Position numbers and translations under genes: made by a program. A DNA stretch of 64,000 bases from Rhodothermales bacterium (GTDB taxonomy: Bacteria > Bacteroidota > Rhodothermia > Rhodothermales > UBA10348), in assembly GCA_028284865.1 (NCBI GenBank), contig JANQQV010000026.1:29301-93300 (forward strand), in the 5' to 3' direction. Within the stretch, counting starts at the first letter, position 1, and every line of letters starts with the position of its first letter. The notes below the pieces were generated by a model. The model searched no databases and was not told the origin of the DNA. It was given only the letters and a program-made list of their open reading frames with translations. Shown piece by piece: positions 27,001 through 33,898 of this stretch.

Positions 27001-30000
27001 GTGCAGACGCTGCCATTACGGTCGGTACGGCTCCTGTCGGAACGGCTCCTACGTTTGATTTCAACGGCAACACGGTCAACCTGATCACTGCAGGTACCTT
27101 CTCGGCTGTCTCCAACGCGAACCTCGGTTCCTCGGGTGAGATTGAAGCTGATCACGGTGCTGCAACGGTTGGTACCAACCTTGACGGTGCAGCCACGCCG
27201 ACCTCGGCTCTGCCTGGTCTGGACGTAGACGCCGCAACGGCTCTGTCCTCCGCAACGCGCGTCGTTGGGATGACGGACATCGATGCTGCCCTCACCGGTG
27301 CCCTCTCGCTGACCCTTTCAGGTACGGTTCACATCAATGCTGGCATCACGAACAACGTGACCATCATTGGAACCGACGTCATGGTGCAGGGCGCTGAAGT
27401 CCTCACCGGTACGCTCACCATCAACGCAACTGCAGTCAACTTCACAGGAGACGCTGTTGCTGGTGCAGACAACCTGACGGTAACGGGCCTCTTCACTCAG
27501 ACTGCTGGTAATGTTGACCTCAACGGTGTCGACATCATCCTTCAGGCTGGTGCTGATTACTCGGCTGGTGCCTACACGGCTCAGAACAGCACGGATGAGT
27601 TCATCTTCAACACTGGTGGTGCCATTGACATCAACGGTGGAACGTGGGTCATCCAGAACGCCGTATTCGATGTAGCCATGCTCATCGACGGTAATGCTGG
27701 AACGAATCAGGATGTCCTTACCATTGCCAACCGTCTCGAGCTGTCCGTCAACCTGACGGCCGGTAACAACTCTGGTGCTGGCACGCCTTCCGGTGTCATC
27801 AACCTCGGTGACGGCTCCGGTACCTTCTACCTCGACGCCGACGGCGGTAACGTCGTTGACGGTGGTGCAGACGGTACGATCGGTTATGGTGCAGACACCA
27901 CGACCATCGAGTACAACGGTACGGCCCTCACGGGTGCTGAACTCTTCAGTACGTTTGATACGCTGATCATCAACGCCGCTGCTGCGTTCGCCAACGGTGC
28001 GACGCCAACGGTCAACACGATCGACATCAACGCTGGTGGTCTGACCATTGCCAACCCGGGTCTTCCTGCTGCTGCTGAGTCCCTGACTCTGACGGCAGAC
28101 GGTACGTTCCGCTCCGGAATGAACAACCCGTTTGGTGTTCCTGGTCTCGGTGTCCTGGGTTACACAGCTGCCGACGCCACGGATTACAACCTGACGTTCG
28201 ACAACGCGTCCACCCTGACGGACGCTCTGTCCTGGCCAACGGCCAACACACCTGACCTCCTGATCTCGCCTCTGGCGACCGGTGTAGGAGGAACGGTTGC
28301 GCTCCACGCTGCCCGTACGGCAACGAGCGTAGAGGTTCAGAACCTTGATACGTTGGATCCACAGACGTTCAACATCACCATCACAGGAGCTATCGACCTG
28401 AATGGCAACCCCGCTGCTATCCAGAGCACGGCTGGTGCCAACCAGGGATCGGTTGTCTTCGGTGGTACGATGGCACAGACGCTGGACGGTGGCCTCTGGT
28501 ACAACGGTCCGGTCAACGTGAACAACGCTGCCGGTCTCACGCTTGCCAACGGTAACCTGAACGCAACGAACAACAACACGAACGCTGCTTGTACGCTGCC
28601 AGCTGGTACCAACCCGCTGACGCTGACGGCCGGTACGGTCACGACGGGTACGAACCGTGTGATCCTCTGCCACCTCAGCACGACGGATCAGGGCTTCCAG
28701 CGCAACGGTACGACCCAGACGGGATCGATCTTCGGTAACGTCCAGGCAACGGTTGACGGAACGCTTTCCGGCAACACCACGGATCGTGTTGAATTCCCGC
28801 TTGGCGACATGGACGGCAACTACCGTCCATACGCCATCACGTTCAACACGCCGAACCAGCTCGCTTCCGATCCGGTCCTGCTCGCCACGTACGTTGGCAG
28901 CTCGCCGATGGGAACGAATGGTCTGCCTATTGCAACGACGGATCTGCAGAGCAACAACTTCAATGTTGGTCGCTATCCAGAATTCCACTGGAGAGTCCAG
29001 TCGACACCGACGGTTACGCCGTCCATCGACTACGACGTTGAATTCCGCGCTGCTGGTTACTCCAACTTCGCTGGCGAAGACATCGAGCGCACACGCGCCA
29101 TGCGTCGCGCAGACGGTTCCACGAACAACTTCTGGATCCTCTCCGCGCCGAATGCATCAGACAACGACAACTTCGCAGCTTCCAACACGGAGCCGATCGC
29201 AGTAGCTCGTAATGCTGAAGGTGCCATCTCCGGTGACGGTGTTCTCTTCACCTTCGGTCTGGAGACCAACCTCGCGTCCACTGATCCTGCAGCTCTGACG
29301 CTGAACGCTGGCAACTCCGAAGTCATCGACCTGACGACGGTGTTCTCCGGTGGTGGCGCAACGCGCACCTACACCGTAACTGGTGCTGATGGCGCAGTCG
29401 TCACGACGGCAGTTGCAGGTGACAACCTGACGGTTACTGGTGCTGGCGCTGGTTCCGATACCTTCACGGTAACGGTATCCGACGGCTTCCAGAGCGTAGA
29501 TGCTACGGTAACGGTTACGGTCAATGCAGCCCTTGCAGCAGCAGGCGGTCTTGCAGACGTAGCAGTAGCCAACGGCACGGTTTCGGCCGACGTTGACGCC
29601 TCCGGTGACTTCTCCGGTGGTACCGCACCTTACACGTACGCTGTTGCTACGAGCGACGCTGCTGTAGTCACGGTGACGGTCAGCGCCAGCGGTGTGGTTT
29701 CCCACACGTTTGTTGGTGTTGGAACGGCAACGGTCACTGTCACGGTCACTGACTCTGAAGGTGACTCGGTCAACAGTGCGTTTGACGTAACCGTCAACGG
29801 TACTCTCGTAGCCGCTGGTGGCCTGGCCAACCAGACGGTTGCTGAAGGCGCCGACGTTGTCAACGATGTCACTGGTGAGTTCTCCGGTGGTAACGGTGCC
29901 GCAACCTTCACGTACACCGCCGCGTCATCCGACACGGGTGTAGCTACGGTTGCAGTTGCTGGTGCCAACGTCACCGCGACGGGTGTCTCTGCCTACGTTG

Positions 30001-30962
30001 TAACCGGTGGTGCAGTAACGGCTGATGCCGCTCCTGCAACGGTCACCGTTACGGCTACGGACGACCTCGGTGCATCGATGACCTCTACGTACACCGTGGA
30101 CGTCACGCCGAAGCTCGGAAACGTTGACGGTTCTGGCGGCGCTTCGCCGGCAGGTGCATCTGCAGTCCTCAACCACTTCCTTGGTCTGTCCACGCTGACT
30201 GCCAAGCAGCAGGTTGCTGCCGACTATAATGCAGACGCAGCCATCACTCCATTCGACGCCGCTCTCATCTTCGATGCCTTCTTCAATGGCAAGGATGAGA
30301 TCGCTGCCAACCCGGCAGTTGACGTTGTCTACGGAGAGCTGAACCGCGAAGACAACATCATCACGATCCCTGTCCAGCTGACGGGCAACGTTGATGAAGT
30401 CGTCTCTGGTTACTTCAGCACGCGCATCGATCCTGCAATGGCAACGATTGTTGGTGTCACGTCAGAACTGGGTGATGGCTGGATTGCCAACCACACTGTT
30501 TCTGAAGAAGGTGATGTCCTCATCGCGTTCGCTGGATTCGGTTCCGTTGATGCTGAAGGAACGATTGCTCATATCGCTATCGAGCTCAACGGCTCGGACG
30601 TACAGTTCAACCTGGGCGGTGAAGGCGCAGCCAACAACAACGCTTCGATGACCATCGACGCAGTTGAAGTTGCTGAACTGCCTGAAACGTTCGCACTGCA
30701 CGGCAACTATCCGAACCCGTTCAACCCAACGACCTCCATCAGCTTCGACCTTCCTGAGTCGGCCGACGTTGAGATCCAGGTTGTTGACATGATTGGACGT
30801 CAGGTCATGACCCTCCAGGCAAACACGATTGCCGCAGGTGTCAACCGCACGGTTCAGATCAACGCCTCGCAGCTTGCATCCGGGTCGTACTTCTACCGGG
30901 TCATTGCTAAGATGGAAAGCAAAACTCTTGTCGAAACTGGCCGCATGATGCTGGTCAAGTGA
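24042..30962 (+). CDS. Giant T9SS-exported protein with Ig-like, dockerin-like and cohesin-like modules
   Basis: About 2306 residues. Start 24042 is favoured over 24018 because GAGAGG (24028-24033) lies 8 bases upstream and it gives a normal signal peptide ending AFAQ. After the cap TIFVSSTTGSDAFDG...IEAGTYTENF come about 1500 residues of Gly/Thr/Ala/Asn-rich, Lys-poor beta-helix-like repeats, then VEFPLGDMDGNYRPYAITF (shared with the divergent giant). Residues about 1750-2025 hold three Ig/cadherin-like repeats. Residues 2026-2088 are dockerin-like: loop 1 NVDGSGGASPAG is degenerate, loop 2 DYNADAAITPFD (2061-2072) fits the calcium-loop pattern. A cohesin-like domain follows (about 2093-2210), then a T9SS tail (NYPNPFNPTTS). 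Uniform codon choice (GGT, ACG, AAC, TTC) suggests very high expression. A structural surface fibre or layer is my inference. Confidence 0.82.
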   Translation: MTTQRLLQFLSRSVAAVVFLFAFVGAQNAFAQTIFVSSTTGSDAFDGASATITGGSGPKATLAAAYAAAAAGNTISIEAGTYTENFDFGTAAKGVTVVVTASGAVTVATFTGTSTIAVTTGTIDLTGGTGSVAVSGGAFTLTSGTLALGTGKLAFTAATTLTVTGGAASGASPAYTGAVTANYTMSTARAAGTEIPLNLNGGTLTVNGANSTTFSQILVAGSIVTAATATGTTTFSSAVTINGAGGIVHNGDDVVFGAITMNNSAITSTGGGANQTFTAGAITVSQSTGVAGGTFNNTSATSTATIASLTVNATIGGAGNGADDVLAYTITNTGTMTVSGAITEGSASDANEIDANAVAITNSNSLTIGASSSVSGAFNNTGGTLALGSTTFTLAPTAVTPATHLALVAMGTVTGSGSTVVVSRNIGVPASAGAAAPAFDIAGNLTVSGTGGIAGAISVGGSVTNSGAGDTAAAVRTGANFTQSGNGDVTAAIIVGGNLTLTGTNGDVSGGGSFDVAGNATFGGTHAISSGAGTNDVDGVATFSGAFTIAAGGNTIIGSGTITSAGNVTISNGTTLTVNGSFDASNGGGFTADAAANSAADNATLAFVLPQASSSTYTPGPNTRIDDLTVNLAAGATSGTLTMGQSVFIDENFTTGANTTISLGNFAIRMAGNAATATVGGAITTPAGQSGALTFEGTGTTLGGLGDISNILVNVGGGNLLTIAAATSVDFTGELTLFTGGITVPVGSDISPEGALAEVRRNSAGAAAVTAIVGGGTFNGDTRTYILSIFGGAAVAALNELSATGITQLNVEDAGTNYTTDKNATVGNVNVEFGATLTNGAGFDLTSTGSVTNAGTIAGAPGDQLILTGDSQSHTNTGVMTADLSAQASGITMAGTATLRTAAPFAAASLTNLIVGDGVGGTGAESITITNMQQIDGTVTIASDGTASIGLVQDDGAGGTGTGDEGTVDGAITVANGGSLTWTSNVGADAAITVGTAPVGTAPTFDFNGNTVNLITAGTFSAVSNANLGSSGEIEADHGAATVGTNLDGAATPTSALPGLDVDAATALSSATRVVGMTDIDAALTGALSLTLSGTVHINAGITNNVTIIGTDVMVQGAEVLTGTLTINATAVNFTGDAVAGADNLTVTGLFTQTAGNVDLNGVDIILQAGADYSAGAYTAQNSTDEFIFNTGGAIDINGGTWVIQNAVFDVAMLIDGNAGTNQDVLTIANRLELSVNLTAGNNSGAGTPSGVINLGDGSGTFYLDADGGNVVDGGADGTIGYGADTTTIEYNGTALTGAELFSTFDTLIINAAAAFANGATPTVNTIDINAGGLTIANPGLPAAAESLTLTADGTFRSGMNNPFGVPGLGVLGYTAADATDYNLTFDNASTLTDALSWPTANTPDLLISPLATGVGGTVALHAARTATSVEVQNLDTLDPQTFNITITGAIDLNGNPAAIQSTAGANQGSVVFGGTMAQTLDGGLWYNGPVNVNNAAGLTLANGNLNATNNNTNAACTLPAGTNPLTLTAGTVTTGTNRVILCHLSTTDQGFQRNGTTQTGSIFGNVQATVDGTLSGNTTDRVEFPLGDMDGNYRPYAITFNTPNQLASDPVLLATYVGSSPMGTNGLPIATTDLQSNNFNVGRYPEFHWRVQSTPTVTPSIDYDVEFRAAGYSNFAGEDIERTRAMRRADGSTNNFWILSAPNASDNDNFAASNTEPIAVARNAEGAISGDGVLFTFGLETNLASTDPAALTLNAGNSEVIDLTTVFSGGGATRTYTVTGADGAVVTTAVAGDNLTVTGAGAGSDTFTVTVSDGFQSVDATVTVTVNAALAAAGGLADVAVANGTVSADVDASGDFSGGTAPYTYAVATSDAAVVTVTVSASGVVSHTFVGVGTATVTVTVTDSEGDSVNSAFDVTVNGTLVAAGGLANQTVAEGADVVNDVTGEFSGGNGAATFTYTAASSDTGVATVAVAGANVTATGVSAYVVTGGAVTADAAPATVTVTATDDLGASMTSTYTVDVTPKLGNVDGSGGASPAGASAVLNHFLGLSTLTAKQQVAADYNADAAITPFDAALIFDAFFNGKDEIAANPAVDVVYGELNREDNIITIPVQLTGNVDEVVSGYFSTRIDPAMATIVGVTSELGDGWIANHTVSEEGDVLIAFAGFGSVDAEGTIAHIAIELNGSDVQFNLGGEGAANNNASMTIDAVEVAELPETFALHGNYPNPFNPTTSISFDLPESADVEIQVVDMIGRQVMTLQANTIAAGVNRTVQINASQLASGSYFYRVIAKMESKTLVETGRMMLVK

Positions 30963-30971
30963 TCGGGCAAC

Positions 30972-30996
30972 GGGCGGGGCGCCTAGCGCCCCGCCC
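30972..30996 (+). terminator. GC-rich hairpin after the giant gene
   Basis: Perfect 11-base arms, GGGCGGGGCGC and its complement, flank the loop CTA ten bases after the stop codon. No T-run follows, so it may be a weak or factor-assisted terminator, an mRNA-stabilising 3' stem, or a partial read-through point into the downstream cohesin-like gene. Confidence 0.6.
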
Positions 30997-31025
30997 ACCT
31001 TGCTTCCATCCTGGCAACTCACCCC

Positions 31026-33230
31026 ATGAAGAGCGAGAATCCAATGCAAATGCTTCTTAACAAGTGGATCAAGACGGCCGCACTTATCCTGGCTGTCATG
31101 TTGGTCGGAACGGGTACGAGCTCGGCGCAGGTGACTGTGTCCACGAATGACATCACCGGTCGTCCCGGTGAAACGGCTACCATTGCCGTTGATATCTCAG
31201 GTGTCGAAGGCGGCACCGATATCCAGTCGTTCGGCTTTTTCGTAACGACCGACGCCGGTGTGACATTCACCGGCCACGACACATCCGGCACGCTTTCTGA
31301 AGCAGCCGGCTTCTCTGTCAACTCCAACACCACAAATGGTGGTGTCGGTGGTTTCGCTCAGGGTACTAACATCTCCGCTTCCGGAACGCTGGTCAAGCTG
31401 AACTTCAGCCTGGACACGAACGGAACGACTGGCAATGTGACGCTCACGACCTTTGCTTTCAACGGTGGCAGCCCCACTGTTGTAGGTGGCGATCCGATGA
31501 GCTCCTTCACTGTTTCCAGCCGCATCATCAACGTAGCTGATGCCATGGTTGGCGAGTCTTCAAACTTTGAACTCATGTTCAACCTAGAAGACGCGCTGGT
31601 CGCTGGTGACGGTGTTGTATCGTTCAACTTCGATATCGATTACGACCCGACTCTCATGTCAATCGACAAGACGATGGGTGTTAACGGTGTGGTAGTTGAC
31701 GGTGTATCTGCCGGTGCCACGGTCAACGGTAATGATGTTGACGCTGACACGTATCGCGTCGCTGGCTTCGCCAGCTCCGCCATGGTCGGCGATGGCCTGT
31801 TCATCAAGCTGGCTGCAACTTCTACTGCAATGGCAGGAAGCGCACCGCTTACGTTGCGCAACGTAGTGTTCAACGCCGGTAACCCGGTCTACGCACCTCG
31901 CAGTGCAACGCTCATGGTCAATGCGACCAACTTTGCTCCTGTCTTCACTGCTGAACTGAGCGACACCTCAGTTCTGGAAGACGGTGGTATGGTGACGTTT
32001 GACTATGACGCCACGGATCAGAATGGCGACGCACTCACCTACAGCCTCAACGGACCTGGTTCGATTGACGCTACGACGGGTGTTTGGTCACTCGACCCAG
32101 CAGGCAAAGCTGGTGTTCACACGGTCGAAGTTTCTGTCACCGATGGTGTCAACACGACGACTACTTCTGCCATGGTAACGGTCAAGCAGGTCGACCTTCT
32201 CGAAGCAAGCCTCTCTGGCTTCAACGAGGTTCCTCCTACGGCTACCGTTGCTTCTGGCATGGTTGACATGCGACTGGTTGCTGCAGACAATCTGCTTGAA
32301 GTGACCTTCAATGTCATGAATCTGGCTGGTGATCTCACCGCTGCCCACATCCACCTCGGTGGTGTTGGTCAGAATGGTGGTGTCACGCTGAACCTGGCCC
32401 CAACAGGCTCCTCCTTCACAACCTCCTACGACATCACCGGCAACGCTGATATCGTTGGTGCGCTTCGTGGTGGTGGTGCTTATGTGAATGTGCACACGTC
32501 GGCTTACCCGGCTGGTGAAGTTCGCGGTCAGGTCCTCTCCGCTGGCAACTCAGCTCCGAATGAAGCAAGTGCCCTTGCACCTTCGAGTGTAACGGTTGCT
32601 GGCGATCCGGGAGCTACGGCATTCTCCGTATCCTGGCTGCCAGTTGCTGATCCTGATGGTGACACGGTCAACTACCTGTTCCAGATGGCATCGGACGCCG
32701 GCTTCTCAGACACGTTCTCCCTGGACAACTTCGGTCAGACGAACGGTATGGCAGTATCCAATGAAATGGCTGCAATGCTGTACGATGAACTGACCATGTC
32801 CAGTCCGGGCAGTGTTGACATCGGCGGAATGGTAACGTTCTACCACCGTGTCATCACGACGGACGGTTCCAAGTGGAATGCCGGCGCAACCGCCAGCACG
32901 ACGTTGACGCGTGGTCTCGTCACGGACACTGAAACGGATGCGGCGCTGCCGACAGAGTTCGCTCTGAAAGGCAACTACCCGAACCCGTTCAACCCGACGA
33001 CGACCATTTCCTTCGATCTGCCTGAGTCGGCAGACGTGACGGTTCAGGTTCTCGACCTTCTCGGTCGTGAAGTCATGGCCATCCCGTCTCAGACCATGCA
33101 GGCAGGCGCAGGACAAGCTGTCCAGATTGACGCTTCCAACCTGTCTTCCGGTATCTATCTGTACCGGGTCATTGCTCGTGGTGCAACCACCACCAGCATG
33201 CAGGTCAAAACGATGACGCTGCTCAAGTAA
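31026..33230 (+). CDS. Secreted protein with two cohesin-like modules, Ig-like and CHRD domains and T9SS tail
   Basis: 734 residues. The signal peptide ends near TSSAQ (residue 35); an ATG at 31044 is an alternative start. The modules by eye are a first cohesin-like domain (about 36-165: VSTNDITGRPGETATIAVDISG, typical opening strand), a second cohesin-like domain (about 168-300: SFNFDIDYDPTLMSID), a cadherin/Ig-like repeat (302-387), a CHRD domain (388-503: LSGFNEVPPT...AAHIHLG...AYPAGEVRGQVL), an FN3-like module (509-638) and a T9SS sorting domain (641-734: NYPNPFNPTTTIS). It lies 63 bases after the dockerin-bearing giant gene and ends in a strong terminator. It could bind that protein's dockerin. 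Cohesin assignments are from strand pattern only. Confidence 0.82.
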   Translation: MKSENPMQMLLNKWIKTAALILAVMLVGTGTSSAQVTVSTNDITGRPGETATIAVDISGVEGGTDIQSFGFFVTTDAGVTFTGHDTSGTLSEAAGFSVNSNTTNGGVGGFAQGTNISASGTLVKLNFSLDTNGTTGNVTLTTFAFNGGSPTVVGGDPMSSFTVSSRIINVADAMVGESSNFELMFNLEDALVAGDGVVSFNFDIDYDPTLMSIDKTMGVNGVVVDGVSAGATVNGNDVDADTYRVAGFASSAMVGDGLFIKLAATSTAMAGSAPLTLRNVVFNAGNPVYAPRSATLMVNATNFAPVFTAELSDTSVLEDGGMVTFDYDATDQNGDALTYSLNGPGSIDATTGVWSLDPAGKAGVHTVEVSVTDGVNTTTTSAMVTVKQVDLLEASLSGFNEVPPTATVASGMVDMRLVAADNLLEVTFNVMNLAGDLTAAHIHLGGVGQNGGVTLNLAPTGSSFTTSYDITGNADIVGALRGGGAYVNVHTSAYPAGEVRGQVLSAGNSAPNEASALAPSSVTVAGDPGATAFSVSWLPVADPDGDTVNYLFQMASDAGFSDTFSLDNFGQTNGMAVSNEMAAMLYDELTMSSPGSVDIGGMVTFYHRVITTDGSKWNAGATASTTLTRGLVTDTETDAALPTEFALKGNYPNPFNPTTTISFDLPESADVTVQVLDLLGREVMAIPSQTMQAGAGQAVQIDASNLSSGIYLYRVIARGATTTSMQVKTMTLLK

Positions 33231-33253
33231 GCAACCCATCGTTTAGAAACGTG

Positions 33254-33292
33254 AGCGGGCGCGGATCATTCGATCCGCGCCCGCTTTGTTTT
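33254..33292 (+). terminator. Strong intrinsic terminator
   Basis: Perfect 14-base arms, AGCGGGCGCGGATC and its complement (33254-33267 and 33272-33285), with loop ATTC, are followed by TTGTTTTAT. This ends the transcript of the two-cohesin gene and separates it from the small cohesin-like gene. Confidence 0.92.
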
Positions 33293-33312
33293 ATACAAAC
33301 CTCAGACGCCTC

Positions 33313-33801
33313 ATGACTACGAAGATGTTAATGCGTGTGCTGCTTCCGGTGATGCTGAGCCTGATGGCCCAGATCCCTGTATTTGGACAGGTACAGGTTT
33401 CATTGACTCCGACAATGGTTGCTGCAGACACAACACATATTGATGTGGAATTGTCTACAGCCGATGGAAGCAGCTTCGATCCAGTCAGCAGTTTTCAGTT
33501 CGCCGTCCGGTCAGATGACGAAAGGATCAGATTGGTGGGTATCAAAACGGATTGGACGCTCACAGGAGAAAGTGGCTGGACGGCGCGAGCCAACCCTGAA
33601 AATGGTCGCGTGGGCGGATTCAGTTCACAGCTGGACGCATTCGAATCGCCAGGCGTGATGGTGACGTTGGTATTCGTACACGGGGATTTGTGCGGGGAAG
33701 CAATCGGTATCTCGCTTGATATTCTCAAGCTCAATACGGGGTCACCCCCGCATCATCCGACTATTCCATTCACTACCTTGCAATTTGCTGACTGCGAATG
33801 A
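33313..33801 (+). CDS. Small secreted single cohesin-like protein without sorting domain
   Basis: 162 residues. The ATG at 33313 is chosen because upstream in-frame codons fall in the terminator. Residues 1-26 form a signal peptide (LLPVMLSLMAQIPVFGQ). The rest is one cohesin-like module: VQVSLTPTMVAADTTHIDVELS, SFQFAVRSDDERIRLVGI, ENGRVGGFSSQLDAFESPGVMVTLVFVH, LDILKLNTGSPPHHP. The GRVGGF and NTGSP segments match the neighbours at 31026 and 33899, so this is their single-domain paralogue. It has no T9SS tail or membrane anchor; without a tail it would be expected to stay periplasmic unless carried out with a partner. Two Cys near the C terminus (LCGEA and FADCE) could form a disulphide. Confidence 0.72.
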   Translation: MTTKMLMRVLLPVMLSLMAQIPVFGQVQVSLTPTMVAADTTHIDVELSTADGSSFDPVSSFQFAVRSDDERIRLVGIKTDWTLTGESGWTARANPENGRVGGFSSQLDAFESPGVMVTLVFVHGDLCGEAIGISLDILKLNTGSPPHHPTIPFTTLQFADCE

Positions 33802-33898
33802 TGCAGTCTGATATGCATCTATCAGAAGAAACTTGGCCCTCAGGCGTGAATACAAAGCCTTTGGACCTGGTCCGACAATCTGAACCATCGATAACTGT

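Noticed and set aside
27318..28988. 556-residue minus-strand open frame inside the giant gene
   Set aside because: It is an antisense shadow: composition is Arg/Val/Thr-rich without domain signatures, and it exists because the sense gene uses a uniform codon set that leaves the opposite frame open.
24042..30962. Possible frameshift or assembly artefact in the very long, repetitive giant gene
   Set aside because: The frame is continuous from signal peptide to T9SS tail with constant codon choice, so no break is supported.
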